Below are positions 31,866 through 41,514 of a stretch of DNA of 64,000 nt, one piece after another. The translations under genes were made by a program, and so were the position numbers. Positions within the stretch are counted from its first letter, which is position 1, and every line of letters begins with the position of its first letter. Origin of the DNA: an uncultured Acetatifactor sp. (GTDB taxonomy: Bacteria > Bacillota > Clostridia > Lachnospirales > Lachnospiraceae); NCBI GenBank assembly GCA_910589035.1, contig CAJUSI010000001.1, positions 46,721-110,720 on the forward strand, read 5' to 3'. A model generated the notes under the pieces. The model was not told the origin of the DNA. It made no database searches and saw only the letters and a list, made by a program, of their open reading frames with translations.

Positions 31866-34388
31866 CTACCGGATATCGAAGACGCTCCTGATTTTCAGCC
31901 CCTCCGGCTTCCCCTTCAGGATCCTCACCCTCTTTTCCCCGGCGTTCATGTCAAAATAATTATCCTCCAGCAGCATATCGTCCGCCTCGTTGAGAATCTC
32001 CACGGATTTGGCGAATGCCGACGCTTCCACCACCAGCTCCTCCCCCTCCGCATGCACCCGGAGGCAGGGATCTTCAAAGCGAAAATGCTTGGGCGGGCAG
32101 AACATCGCCGTACCTGCGGAAATTACGCTGCCCTCCCGCAGGCATTCGAAGCTCACATAATCCCCGTAAAGATCCGCGTCCGCCATATCCTCTTTCTCCA
32201 GCCACAGGCTCGAGAGGGCCGGCACCTCCGCCAGACTTTCGCCCCTGCGCTTCACCGCGGCGGAGGCGTCCCGCAGGGCCCACCGGATCTCCACCGTGAC
32301 ATCCTCCCGGCTCTCGTTGGCCGCGTTCAGCCGGATGGACTTCTTCACCTCATAGGGTTCAGCGTTAGGATTGGGGTCCTGGGATAAAAGTCCCTCCTCC
32401 TCACAGGAGAGCAGCACGGGGGCAAAGAATCGCTTCTCGTAATAATGCAGCGCCTTCCAGCGGCCGCAGTAATCGATGGAGGCCCAGCTTGCCACCGGCC
32501 AGCAGTCGTTCAGCTGCCAGACAACCGTCCCCATGCAGCGCCCTCTGTTTCGCCGGAAATGCTCCACTCCGTAACGGATGGCCTCCGCCTGCAGAAGCTG
32601 GGAGGCGTAGAGCAGCAGGCCGAAGCCGGAGGGGTAGAGAAAGGTCTGCTCCATATAATTCATGATCTTCCCGTTGGCGCTTGCATTCCGCTGATGCCTT
32701 TCCATCACATGGGAGAAAATATTCCTGTCCTCCGGCAAGGTGAAGCTTTCGCAGGTTTTCAGGGAGGGGAAGGACTGAAACCCGAATTCCGACAGATAGC
32801 GGAAATGGAATTTCCGGTATTCCGTAAACGGTTTGTTCCCGTGCCACACATCCCAATAATGTACATCCCCCCGGTTTTCGTCGTTTGGTTCGTCGAAGGC
32901 CCCTCCCGAGGAAGGGCTGGAAGGCCAGTAAAAGGTGTTAGGGTCATAGTTCTTTACCAGCTTCGGCAGGATATACTCATACATTTTCACATAATCGCTC
33001 TTCTGTCCGGGCTTGCTCAGCCAGAACCTGCCTCCCCGGGCCACAAACATCTCCATCTCATTGTTGCCGCACCACAGCCCCAGGCTGGCATGGTGACGGA
33101 TTCTCTTGATATTGTCGATGAATTCCGCCGTGATATTCTCTTCAAATTCCTCCGTCAGATTGTAGACCGCGCAGGCGAACATGAAATCCTGCCACACCAC
33201 CAGCCCCAGCTCGTCGCAGGCGTCCCAGAAGGCGTCGTAGGGATAGTTCCCCCCGCCCCAGACGCGGATACAGTTGTGGTTGGCATTCTTCGCCTGGAGC
33301 AGCAGGTGGTAAGTGCGCTCCGGCGTTACTCTGGGCAGGATATTGTCCTCGGGTATGTAATCCGCCCCCATGGCGAAGATTTTCACGCCGTTCACTTCAT
33401 GGCAGAACTGTTCCCCCCACTCGTCCTTCTCCCGGTGGACCTTCATGGTTCGCAGGCCGATCCGCCGTTTCCAGGTGTCAAGAATAAAAGCCGACACGCC
33501 CGACTGTCCGGGCACGATTCCGTGAGGATTTATTTCTCCGATCAGCTCCACCTCCACCTGGTAAAGGGGCTGCCCGCCGTAACCGTTGGGCCACCAGAGC
33601 TTCGGCTCCTCCACCCGGATCCCCTCCAGGGCTTCCCTGTGTCCGTACACTTTTTTTCCGCCCTCCGGGTCCGTCAAAGTGACTCTGCAGGACAGCCCGG
33701 ACAGCCTGGCATCGTCCCTGCCGAACCGGCGCAGATGCTCCTCCCCCGTCCGCTCCACGTCCACATCCAGCTTCAGCGTCACCTGCCCCTGCTCATGTAC
33801 CTGGGTAATATACACGCTTTCGATTCTGGCGGTGTCGTAAGCCACCAGCTTCACATCCCTCCAGATGCCCGCATCCGGCAGGCGGGGACCCCAGTCCCAG
33901 CCGAACATGCAGTGGGCCTTTCGCAGATAGGGAAAGCCCTTCATGGCATCCCTGCTCCCCGGAATTCCTTCTTTTTCATCGGCCTTCCGAATATATTCCG
34001 TAGGGGAATACAGAATCACCTTCAGCTCGTTTCCCCTTTCGCGGAGGATCCCCTTCACCGGGAATTCCCATGTCCTGTGCATATTCTCCGCATGGGCAAG
34101 CTTCTGTCCGTTGAGAAAGATATCCCCGATGGTGTCGATGCCGTCAAAATGCAGCAGCACGCATTCTCTTTCCAACTCCTCCCGCTCCGCGTCAAAGACG
34201 GTCGCATACTCAAAATCATTCTCCATGATTTTCAGCGCTTTCAGCTCATTGTCCCGGTAATAGGGATCCTCCATCCGCCCGTTTTCCAGCAGGTCATTGT
34301 ATACGCTTCCGGGCACCCGGGCCGGCAGGTACTCCCCGCTTCCCGCCATCCGCATTTTCCAGTTGTCATGCAATTTTCTTACGATCAT
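31866..34388 (-). CDS. Beta-mannosidase, glycoside hydrolase family 2
   Basis: An 840-residue GH2 enzyme with a sugar-binding beta-sandwich at the N-terminus (WKMRMAGSGEYLPARVPGSV), the HCMFGWDWGPRLPDAG block specific to beta-mannosidases, the acid/base Glu in LWCGNNEMEMF and the nucleophile Glu in YLSEFGFQSFPS, then a C-terminal beta domain. It removes terminal beta-mannosyl units, probably from imported manno-oligosaccharides or N-glycan cores, in the cytoplasm since no signal peptide is seen. ATG 34388 with GGGG upstream is chosen; the frame extends to 34433 without support. It lies 77 bases after addB on the same strand. Confidence 0.92.
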   Translation of the reverse strand: MIVRKLHDNWKMRMAGSGEYLPARVPGSVYNDLLENGRMEDPYYRDNELKALKIMENDFEYATVFDAEREELERECVLLHFDGIDTIGDIFLNGQKLAHAENMHRTWEFPVKGILRERGNELKVILYSPTEYIRKADEKEGIPGSRDAMKGFPYLRKAHCMFGWDWGPRLPDAGIWRDVKLVAYDTARIESVYITQVHEQGQVTLKLDVDVERTGEEHLRRFGRDDARLSGLSCRVTLTDPEGGKKVYGHREALEGIRVEEPKLWWPNGYGGQPLYQVEVELIGEINPHGIVPGQSGVSAFILDTWKRRIGLRTMKVHREKDEWGEQFCHEVNGVKIFAMGADYIPEDNILPRVTPERTYHLLLQAKNANHNCIRVWGGGNYPYDAFWDACDELGLVVWQDFMFACAVYNLTEEFEENITAEFIDNIKRIRHHASLGLWCGNNEMEMFVARGGRFWLSKPGQKSDYVKMYEYILPKLVKNYDPNTFYWPSSPSSGGAFDEPNDENRGDVHYWDVWHGNKPFTEYRKFHFRYLSEFGFQSFPSLKTCESFTLPEDRNIFSHVMERHQRNASANGKIMNYMEQTFLYPSGFGLLLYASQLLQAEAIRYGVEHFRRNRGRCMGTVVWQLNDCWPVASWASIDYCGRWKALHYYEKRFFAPVLLSCEEEGLLSQDPNPNAEPYEVKKSIRLNAANESREDVTVEIRWALRDASAAVKRRGESLAEVPALSSLWLEKEDMADADLYGDYVSFECLREGSVISAGTAMFCPPKHFRFEDPCLRVHAEGEELVVEASAFAKSVEILNEADDMLLEDNYFDMNAGEKRVRILKGKPEGLKIRSVFDIR

Positions 34389-34465
34389 ACTGCCCCCATT
34401 CCGTTTTTCCCGTTTTCTCGGGTTCCATACCATAGTTTCATTGCATCAGATCCAATGCCCTCGCT

Positions 34466-37400
34466 TCATTTCTTCAAAGGCAATCCATCCGCTTCACCGG
34501 ACCGGTTCCATACCGAATCCGCATCTTCCTCCCCCTCCTGCATCCGCTCCAGTATCTCCTCCCTGTCCAGCTCCTCCAGAACGCGCTTTGCGCACCCGGG
34601 AAGGGAGGGGTCAAAGCCGCAGACCTTTTTGTAGGCGCAGTAGGTGCAGGCCTCCTCGCTCCCCTTCTCGTAAGGGTCCAGAGATATCCTGCCGTCCAGA
34701 ATCTCCCTGCCGATTCCGGCTATTTTACGGCTCACATAGCGGGATACGATCTCCATCTCCTCCCCGCTGAGCACGCTGGAGCGGGAGGAGAGACTTCCGT
34801 CCTTTTTCCTCTCCACGGGAATCACGGTGGATTTCTCCTCCATCTGCCCGTCCAGCAGGGACACGATATCCGGCGCCCCGTTCACCACGCCGTTCATGCG
34901 CATCTGCTTCTCAATCTCTTCCTCGATCTCCTCCGGCGTAAGCTCCACGGGAGTCTCCACGGATGGATCCTGAATATGGTAATACAGCAGCGCCGCCGGC
35001 ACGATTTCCTTTCCCTCATGCCGTCTGCCCGCGATCTCCAGAGCGGTGTTCATGTACACTACCAGCTGAAGCTGCAGGCCGTAATACAATGCCGCCAGGT
35101 CAAATTTCTTATCCCCCGATTTGTAGTCGATCACCTTCACATACACCTTCTCCTCATCCTCGGCGATGTCCATCCTGTCGATGCGCCCCTGGAGGTGCAT
35201 CTTCTCCTGCTCCGAAAGGGCGATATGGACGCTTTTGAGATCATCCGCATACTGGAAGGAGAGTTCAAAGGCCTCCGGCACAAAGCTGCCTCTGCGAAGC
35301 TGCTTCTGCAGGACCATCACTGTTCTCACCAGAATCCGTCCCATCCTGGTAATGCCGTATTCGTTCCTGGCGCTGCTGTAGAGAACCGTATTGCCATAGG
35401 ACGCCGCGTAGCTTTCCAGGACCTGAGACACCGCGCTTTCCGCGAATTCTCTGGGAAAATCAAACCAGGTATAACCCTTCTCCGCCAGCTTCTCCGAAAA
35501 CGCCTCCAGAACCCCATGATACACCGTTCCCATATCCACGCTCTCGAAGGTAAATTCCCCCCGCTCCTTCAGGGCAAGCCCGTACTGCAGGAAATGCCTG
35601 TAGGCACAGGCGGCGTAGGTTTCCAGCCGGGTGACGCTGCCAAACAGACCCAGGCCATACAAGGCCTTCGCCACCGCCGCGGACAGCCCCGTATCCCGGT
35701 ACCGCTGAAACGCGGCCTCCGTGAGAAAGCTGCGCTTTTCCTGAAGCCCTTCTTCCCCGTACACCTGATAAATAGTGAAGAACTCCCGCAGCTTCTCCTG
35801 GGGCAGCGTCCCCTGCACATATTCCCGCAGCTCCTCCGCCAGATATCCCGCGCCCTCCCCCGGCGTCACAATCTGCTCCAGCGTGCTTCGCAGCTGGGGA
35901 TATTCTACGGCGATACCGGGGTACAGCTCCCTCACCACGTCCACCAGATAGGCGGGCCGGATGGACTTTCCGGCGCTGTTCACCCGGGACCAGGCAAGAT
36001 AGAGTCTTTGTGACGGCTTTGTCATATTCAGATAGAGATAAAATCTCTGGATGTACATCTGCTGCCTGGGGCCAGGCGCCAGTTCCAGACCCGAATCCCG
36101 CAGGAACTCCCTGTCCATATCCGAGATAATCCCCCCCTTTGCGGCCGCCTTGGGAATGTTCCCGTCGTTGACCCCCAGGAAGAAAAGCACCTTCACCTGA
36201 TTCAGCCTGGTCCGCTCCATATCCCCCACCAGCACCCGGTCCACATTCTGGGGGATGGCTCCCACCTGGATCTCGCCGAAGCCCGCCTCCAGAATCTCCG
36301 CAAATTCCCTGAGGGAAATCGTCTCTTCCCCCAAAAGAGCATAGATCTGATCCAGAAGCTCCATAACCAGCCTGTAAATCTGGGCGTATTCCCTGGCCCT
36401 GGTGGGCTCCCCCGACTCTTCGAACCGCTGCCGGAACACGTCCAGCTTCTGTTGTACCTCATTCTGCACCAGGAATTCGTAAAGCCCATTGACATAGCTC
36501 TTTACGGGCTCTCCCTCTTTCAGGCGAAGCATCCCCACCTGTCCCATCAGGCGCTCCCTCAGGGAATTCAACTCCGCCAGCGCTTCCTCGTCCTCCCCCA
36601 TCTCCGGAGTCCTGCGGGTGAAAATGCGGCTGTAGCTGTGAAGCCCGCGAATCCCCGTCTCCAGACAGTAATTCTCCAGCCGGTCCACCTCCTCCCAGCC
36701 AAGGCCGGCCAGGCCGCTGCGCAGATAGTGGAACACCGCATCGTAGGAGAAATCCTTTGTATACAGGGTCAGGGCGCTCTTGATGTATTCTATCATGGGA
36801 TTGAGTACGATCCCCCTGGTTCTGTCGAGAAAGCAGGGAATCTCCATCTGGGCAAACTCCGTCTCCACATAGGGGGCATATCCCGCAAGATCCCCCATGA
36901 TCACCGCAATATCCCGGAAGGCAAGTCCCTCCTCCCGCACCAGCCGGCAGATCTCAAGCCCCGTCTGTCTCACCTCATCCCTGGGGGAGGCGGTCTCAAA
37001 CAGCCTGATTTCCTCCTGCTTCTCCTGGTAGGGGCGAACCCCGTATCGAAATAGATTGTTTTCGAGATAGCGCAGGGCGGGAGTATGGCGGAAACGATGA
37101 TTTTTATTGACAAGCTTCGCGCCGGGACAGCTCTCACCGGACAGCATGCCGCCGGACAGATTTTCATCCGGCAGGAGGAATACATCCTCCCTTCGCTCCA
37201 CCTGGCATTCCTGCGCCAGACGGCTTACATCCGCCACGGTCTTCTTGCTCAGATAGAAGAGCTTCTGCTCCCCGTCCAGAATGTACGGATTCTCCTTCGC
37301 CCCCAGGGTGAGCACCAGGATCACCTCCCGGCACCGGCGCATCAGCTCCGCGATCACCCGGTACTGGACGGGGGTGAAGCCGGTAAAGCCGTCAAACACC

Positions 37401-37996
37401 ACCACGCTCCCCGGCAGCAGCCTCGATTTATGCAGGGAGCGGGCCAACACATCCAGTGTCTCCTCCGTGGTGATGAAATTCCCCCGGATATACTCCGCAA
37501 AGCCCCTGTACAGGGTCTCCAGATCCTTCAGCTTCTGCGCCAGTGCCCTCCGGTTCCCGGCATGCTCTATCAGCTTCCCCACGTCCTCCGTGCCGATGCC
37601 GTACTGCATGAACTCCGAGACTGCGCTCTTCACCTCATGGATATAGCCCTGCCTGTTCAGGAAGCTCCCCAACGTGGGCAGGCTGTCCTTCAGATTTGCC
37701 GCCACCTTCTGAAGCACAAGGCTTTTCCCCGTATCGTCCAGCACCGGAACCTGCCGGCTGCCCACCTCCTCCAGAATGCGGTGCCCCAGGCGCCCGAAGC
37801 TGAGCACATCGATATTCAGGATTCCCCCCCTGTCATTCAGAAGGACCAGCTCCTTCTGGGTCTGCATGGAAAACTGATCCGGCACTATGATCAGGAAGTT
37901 CTGCCCGGGGTTCTCCTTTGCCCTCTTTGTGATCTCCTCATAGAGCATCCTGCTCTTCCCCGCCCCGGAAGGGCCGAAATAAAATTGAAGGCTCAT
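34466..37996 (-). CDS. addB: ATP-dependent nuclease subunit B
   Basis: A 1176-residue protein. The N-terminal P-loop is FGPSGAGKSRML with IVPDQFSMQ after it. The C-terminal nuclease motif is VKVIDYKSGDKKFD, and a cysteine cluster near the end (CTYCAYKKVC and C in LPGC) forms the iron-sulfur site typical of AddB. With AddA it makes the AddAB helicase-nuclease that resects double-strand breaks up to Chi. ATG 37996 has GAGGAGATCGGA upstream. Length and motifs are normal. In this genome the beta-mannosidase and mobile-looking DNA separate it from addA. Confidence 0.93.
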   Translation of the reverse strand: MSLQFYFGPSGAGKSRMLYEEITKRAKENPGQNFLIIVPDQFSMQTQKELVLLNDRGGILNIDVLSFGRLGHRILEEVGSRQVPVLDDTGKSLVLQKVAANLKDSLPTLGSFLNRQGYIHEVKSAVSEFMQYGIGTEDVGKLIEHAGNRRALAQKLKDLETLYRGFAEYIRGNFITTEETLDVLARSLHKSRLLPGSVVVFDGFTGFTPVQYRVIAELMRRCREVILVLTLGAKENPYILDGEQKLFYLSKKTVADVSRLAQECQVERREDVFLLPDENLSGGMLSGESCPGAKLVNKNHRFRHTPALRYLENNLFRYGVRPYQEKQEEIRLFETASPRDEVRQTGLEICRLVREEGLAFRDIAVIMGDLAGYAPYVETEFAQMEIPCFLDRTRGIVLNPMIEYIKSALTLYTKDFSYDAVFHYLRSGLAGLGWEEVDRLENYCLETGIRGLHSYSRIFTRRTPEMGEDEEALAELNSLRERLMGQVGMLRLKEGEPVKSYVNGLYEFLVQNEVQQKLDVFRQRFEESGEPTRAREYAQIYRLVMELLDQIYALLGEETISLREFAEILEAGFGEIQVGAIPQNVDRVLVGDMERTRLNQVKVLFFLGVNDGNIPKAAAKGGIISDMDREFLRDSGLELAPGPRQQMYIQRFYLYLNMTKPSQRLYLAWSRVNSAGKSIRPAYLVDVVRELYPGIAVEYPQLRSTLEQIVTPGEGAGYLAEELREYVQGTLPQEKLREFFTIYQVYGEEGLQEKRSFLTEAAFQRYRDTGLSAAVAKALYGLGLFGSVTRLETYAACAYRHFLQYGLALKERGEFTFESVDMGTVYHGVLEAFSEKLAEKGYTWFDFPREFAESAVSQVLESYAASYGNTVLYSSARNEYGITRMGRILVRTVMVLQKQLRRGSFVPEAFELSFQYADDLKSVHIALSEQEKMHLQGRIDRMDIAEDEEKVYVKVIDYKSGDKKFDLAALYYGLQLQLVVYMNTALEIAGRRHEGKEIVPAALLYYHIQDPSVETPVELTPEEIEEEIEKQMRMNGVVNGAPDIVSLLDGQMEEKSTVIPVERKKDGSLSSRSSVLSGEEMEIVSRYVSRKIAGIGREILDGRISLDPYEKGSEEACTYCAYKKVCGFDPSLPGCAKRVLEELDREEILERMQEGEEDADSVWNRSGEADGLPLKK

Positions 37997-38183
37997 TCCG
38001 ATCTCCTCTTGTCTCTTCTTCTATCTCCTTGTTGCGGTTTTCTCATTGTAAAACAGCTTTCTTCCGCCACCTTTTTATTGACGCGATATTTTTCCCATGT
38101 TATTCTTGATACATAAACTCAATTTATCCATCTGAGGAGTAAAATCAAACTATCTGTCAATCAAATTAGAGGAGGTAACTGTT

Positions 38184-38405
38184 ATGGAATATGTTATCAA
38201 TTTCACATGGGACGATGAATCAGGCGTATGGATTGCCACCAGCAATGATATCCCCGGCCTTGTCCTGGAATCAGGTTCCTTTGACGCCCTGCTGGAGCGT
38301 ACCAGATTTGCCGTCCCTGAACTTCTGGAACTGAATGCCGCTGTTTCGCCGCTGTCCCTTACCTTCAAATCAATACGCCATGAAAGGATGGTCATAAATG
38401 GCTGA
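38184..38405 (+). CDS. hicB: HicB-like antitoxin (DUF1902-type)
   Basis: 73 residues with a HicB-type half fold: TWDDESGVWIATSNDIPGLV, then a helix carrying LLERTRFAVPELLEL. This is the partially degraded RNase-H-like domain of HicB/DUF1902 antitoxins. No separate DNA-binding domain is present. GAGGAGG precedes ATG 38184. It overlaps the toxin gene by 8 bases. Antitoxin-first order differs from the classic hicAB. Confidence 0.8.
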   Translation: MEYVINFTWDDESGVWIATSNDIPGLVLESGSFDALLERTRFAVPELLELNAAVSPLSLTFKSIRHERMVING

Positions 38406-38592
38406 ATATGAAAAACGTGTACGCAATATACTTTCACAGAATGGATGTACCTTCCTGCGGCGCGGCAAGGGAGACCATGATATCTGGTACAGTCCGATTA
38501 CAAATCGGCACATAACGGTTGATACGAAAATCAAATCCAGGCATACCGCCAATGCCATCCTGAAACAGAGCGGAATCAATTATAAATTCTAA
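38398..38592 (+). CDS. hicA: HicA-like toxin (mRNA interferase)
   Basis: 64 residues with the double-stranded-RNA-binding fold of HicA: ILSQNGCTFLRRGKGDHDIW with the catalytic His in GDHDIW, then HTANAILKQSGI. HicA cleaves mRNA unless bound by HicB. Translationally coupled to hicB. A strong hairpin follows at 38601-38632. Confidence 0.85.
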   Translation: MAEYEKRVRNILSQNGCTFLRRGKGDHDIWYSPITNRHITVDTKIKSRHTANAILKQSGINYKF

Positions 38593-38600
38593 AGAATACA

Positions 38601-38632
38601 GAGCAGGGTCCTCTGCCCGGGGAACCCTGCTC
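38601..38632. terminator. Bidirectional rho-independent terminator
   Basis: GAGCAGGGT and ACCCTGCTC form a 9-bp stem followed by a short T-run on the plus strand. It separates hicBA from the convergent GH42 gene whose stop is eight bases on. Confidence 0.7.
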
Positions 38633-38639
38633 CGGCGTT

Positions 38640-40676
38640 TTACTTCGTCTGCAGCCTCACCACCGCGGCGCCGCAGCCCGGCAGATGCAGGGTGTCCCGG
38701 ACTTCCGTTTCCGATACCAGATCGAATCCGTTTACCTCAGATACGGCCGCAGGTTCCCCGGTGCAGTTGAGGTAGAATTCATACACTCCCTCCTCGCCGC
38801 TTCTCACATGGTATTCCACGCCCTCCGGCAGCTGCCTTGCGGGAATCCCCGCATCCGCCAGCATGCTTTGAAACAGGGGGAGCATCTGGGCCGCAGAGGT
38901 TCTGGCGGCCACATAGTAGGCCTTCCCTTTCCCATACTCCTTACAGGTCACGGCCGCCCCGCCCCGGTAGTAATCCTCCGTATAGGTGCCCAGCACTCTT
39001 GCGTCCTGCACCCGGAGAACCTCCGCGTAGTCCGCGACCTCCCATTTCTCTCCGTTCTCAAACGCAATTCCGTTTCTGTCCGTGGGATAGAGCGTATCGA
39101 TTTCTTCGCTTATAACACCGAACAGCTCCTTCAGGCCGTCCCCGGGGAATCCGCCCAGGTAGCAGAGCTGGTCCGCATCCACATATCCCGTGAAGTAAGT
39201 AGCCATCAGCTGCCCTCCCCGCTCCACAAAGGCTTTCAGATTCTGCGCCGTACCCGGCTGAAGCAGGTACAGCATGGGCGCTATCACCAGATCGTACCGG
39301 CTCAGATCCTCATCGGAGCCCACCACATCCATATCGATGCCCAACTTCAGGAATTCCCTCCAGATATCGATGCAGGTCTCCTCATATTTCTTTTTGGACT
39401 GGGAAAGGGCCTTCACATCCTGGATGGCCCAGCGGTTGTCCCAGTCGAACAGGAGCGCCGCCCTTGTCCGCACAATGGTTCCGGCTGCGGGCGCGATCTT
39501 CTTCAGAAGCTCTCCCACCTCCTCCACTTCCCGGAATACCCTGGTATCGTCCGTGCCCAGATGGTCCACCACGGCCCCGTGATACTGTTCAAAGGAGCCC
39601 CGGCCCTTTCTCCACTGGAAATACTGCACGGTATCCGAGCCGCAGGCCACGGCCTGAAGGCAGGCCAGCTTATGTACGCCCGGGCGTCTTAACTTGTTAA
39701 AGGGCTGCCAGTTCACCAGTCCCGGCGCGCTCTCCATCATCATAAACGGCGTGTCGCGCTTCAGAGAACGCATCACCGCATGCTGGAAGGCGGTCTCCCC
39801 GAAGGTCTCCCCCAGGGTTTCCTCATTATTGTGAAAAAGAGGATAGTTGTCCCAGGACACCGCATCCAGGGCGGGAGCCATTTTCCGATAGTCCAGGCCA
39901 TTGTACAGGCGCATGAGATTCGCCGTCACCGGAATGTCCGGCGTCACGCTGCGCAGGGTCTCTATCTCCCATTTCATGAAATCATTGGTATTCCAGGTGG
40001 TAAAGCGCTTCCACTCCAAATTCAGCCCCATGACGCTGGTCTCCCCGTTGGCAAAGGGGGGCTCTATCTGCTCAAAGCTGTTGTAGCGGTGGCTCCAGAA
40101 GGCAGTCCACCAGGCCGCGTTGAGTTTATCAATATCGCGGTCAAATTTCTCCGCCAGATATTCCTGGAATCTCCGGACGCAGTGGGGGCAGAAGCACTCC
40201 CCGCCAAATTCGTTGGAAATATGGTACATCACCACGCCGGGATGGGAACCGAAGCGCTCCGCCAGCTTCCTGTCCAGAATTGCCACCTTCTCCCGGTAAA
40301 TGGGGGAGGAAGGACAGTGATTATGGCGCACGCCGTGATGGTTGCGCATTCCCATCCTGTCCACCCGCATGGCCTCCGGATAAGCCTCGTCCAGCCAGGC
40401 CGGGCGGGCGCCGGAGGGGGTTGCCAGCACCGTGTAAATACCGTTTTGATAGAGGTTGTCAATGATGGACTCCAGCCACTCAAAATGGAATTCTCCCTCC
40501 GCGGGTTCATACATGGACCAGGAAAATACCCCCAGTGTCGCGCTGTTGATTCCCGCCTTCTTCATCATCCGGATGTCCTCCTCCAGGATGTCCGGCCTGT
40601 CCAGCCATTGCTCCGGATTGTAATCGCCTCCGTGCACCAGCCCCCCGATCTGAGGGAAAAGTATTTTTTTCTCCAT
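38640..40676 (-). CDS. Beta-galactosidase, glycoside hydrolase family 42
   Basis: A 678-residue GH42 enzyme: GGDYNPEQW at the barrel start, the acid/base Glu in YHISNEFGGECFCPHC (the cysteines are the family's zinc cluster), nucleophile Glu in MMESAPGLVNWQP, then the class-I-amidotransferase-like trimerisation domain and a small beta domain. It hydrolyses beta-galactosides in the cytoplasm; GH42 enzymes often act on plant galactan or human-milk oligosaccharide parts. A single gene on the minus strand, ending at the terminator after hicA. Its upstream region contains a 90-bp palindromic repeat. Confidence 0.92.
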   Translation of the reverse strand: MEKKILFPQIGGLVHGGDYNPEQWLDRPDILEEDIRMMKKAGINSATLGVFSWSMYEPAEGEFHFEWLESIIDNLYQNGIYTVLATPSGARPAWLDEAYPEAMRVDRMGMRNHHGVRHNHCPSSPIYREKVAILDRKLAERFGSHPGVVMYHISNEFGGECFCPHCVRRFQEYLAEKFDRDIDKLNAAWWTAFWSHRYNSFEQIEPPFANGETSVMGLNLEWKRFTTWNTNDFMKWEIETLRSVTPDIPVTANLMRLYNGLDYRKMAPALDAVSWDNYPLFHNNEETLGETFGETAFQHAVMRSLKRDTPFMMMESAPGLVNWQPFNKLRRPGVHKLACLQAVACGSDTVQYFQWRKGRGSFEQYHGAVVDHLGTDDTRVFREVEEVGELLKKIAPAAGTIVRTRAALLFDWDNRWAIQDVKALSQSKKKYEETCIDIWREFLKLGIDMDVVGSDEDLSRYDLVIAPMLYLLQPGTAQNLKAFVERGGQLMATYFTGYVDADQLCYLGGFPGDGLKELFGVISEEIDTLYPTDRNGIAFENGEKWEVADYAEVLRVQDARVLGTYTEDYYRGGAAVTCKEYGKGKAYYVAARTSAAQMLPLFQSMLADAGIPARQLPEGVEYHVRSGEEGVYEFYLNCTGEPAAVSEVNGFDLVSETEVRDTLHLPGCGAAVVRLQTK

Positions 40677-40871
40677 AAATGTCTGCCTCCTGTTTTTGCG
40701 TTACAATTTATTGTTGGTTTTTATTACTATCTTTACTGCGGTTATAGAGCTGTTGATTTCGTTTAGCTGTTGTCTGACTGTTGTTGTACTGCTGCCAATA
40801 CATTACCCGTTTTCCCCATTTTCATTCTGATTTTTCCTGTTACCCTTTTCCTCTTGTTTTTATACTGCACA

Positions 40872-40963
40872 GCGCTGAACGCTGCCTAATGTATTCATGC
40901 GATGGAACCAGTCAGCATTATGCAGTCTGGTTGCACGGCAAGTGAAATTGTTAAGCAGTATAT
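40872..40963 (+). repeat. About 90-bp interspersed repeat, copy 1
   Basis: Contains ATGTATTCATGCGATGGAACC, shortened here to its core TGTATTCATGCGATGGAACC, then TTATGCAGTCTGGTT and GGCAAGTGAAATTGTTAAGC. The reverse complement of 53953-54042 matches along the whole unit with scattered changes. Apart from it, 40677-41041 holds no gene. Confidence 0.75.
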
Positions 40964-41041
40964 ATTGCATTTTTCCCTGATTTGAGTATACTTGGTTTCA
41001 GGAAGGAAAGCAATCAGAATATTTTCAGATGGAGAGAGTTT

Positions 41042-41491
41042 ATGTGTATATTTTTCTGCGTGCTCATTATCGGTGGAATTTTTACCGGAGACTACAAAAT
41101 CAAGAAATATGTAGAAGAAAAGGTGAACGAACCCAGGCCCATTCTGGGTGGCCGCATTCTGCTGCGAAAATATCATAACCGGGGCGCTATGCTGAACCTG
41201 GGCCAGCGCCGGAGCAAAATTGTGACAGCAGTGTCACTTCTTCTGTGCGTGCTGCTCACTGCCGTCTTTCTGCTCAGCCTCGGGAAGAGGGGAAACAACC
41301 TGCTGCTCATCGGCCTGTCCTTCCTTTTGGGAGGCGCCTTCAGCAACACTTACGACCGTCTGAAGCGGAAATATGTGGTGGATTATTTTTCCTTCCGGGT
41401 AAAGTGGAAGCCCCTTGGAAGAATCGTGTACAATCTGTCGGATTTCTGCATTATAACAGGCGCATTGCTGGTGGTGTTGGGAAGCCCCTGA
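41042..41491 (+). CDS. Divergent signal peptidase II-like membrane protein
   Basis: 149 residues and four hydrophobic segments. The LspA landmarks are present in altered form: HNRGAMLNL (N-x-GA), LLGGAFSNTYDRL (GGxxxNxxDR), VVDYF with Asp114, and VYNLSDFCI with Asp134, where LspA has FNxAD. The two Asp residues are the expected catalytic pair of lipoprotein signal peptidase. The long basic loop between helices 1 and 2 (KKYVEEKVNEPRPILGGRIL) is unusual. ATG 41042 has GGAGAG upstream; the open frame from 40982 lacks a Shine-Dalgarno site. Probably a paralogue of the housekeeping enzyme with a special client. Confidence 0.7.
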   Translation: MCIFFCVLIIGGIFTGDYKIKKYVEEKVNEPRPILGGRILLRKYHNRGAMLNLGQRRSKIVTAVSLLLCVLLTAVFLLSLGKRGNNLLLIGLSFLLGGAFSNTYDRLKRKYVVDYFSFRVKWKPLGRIVYNLSDFCIITGALLVVLGSP

Positions 41492-41514
41492 ATCTTATAT
41501 TTCGTTTGTACAGC

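Noticed and set aside
32445..34634. 729-residue plus-strand ORF antisense to the beta-mannosidase
   Set aside because: It mirrors the GH2 gene in another frame, has no motifs, and has no ribosome site. Several other long antisense frames (over addA, addB, GH42, GH38) were rejected for the same reason.
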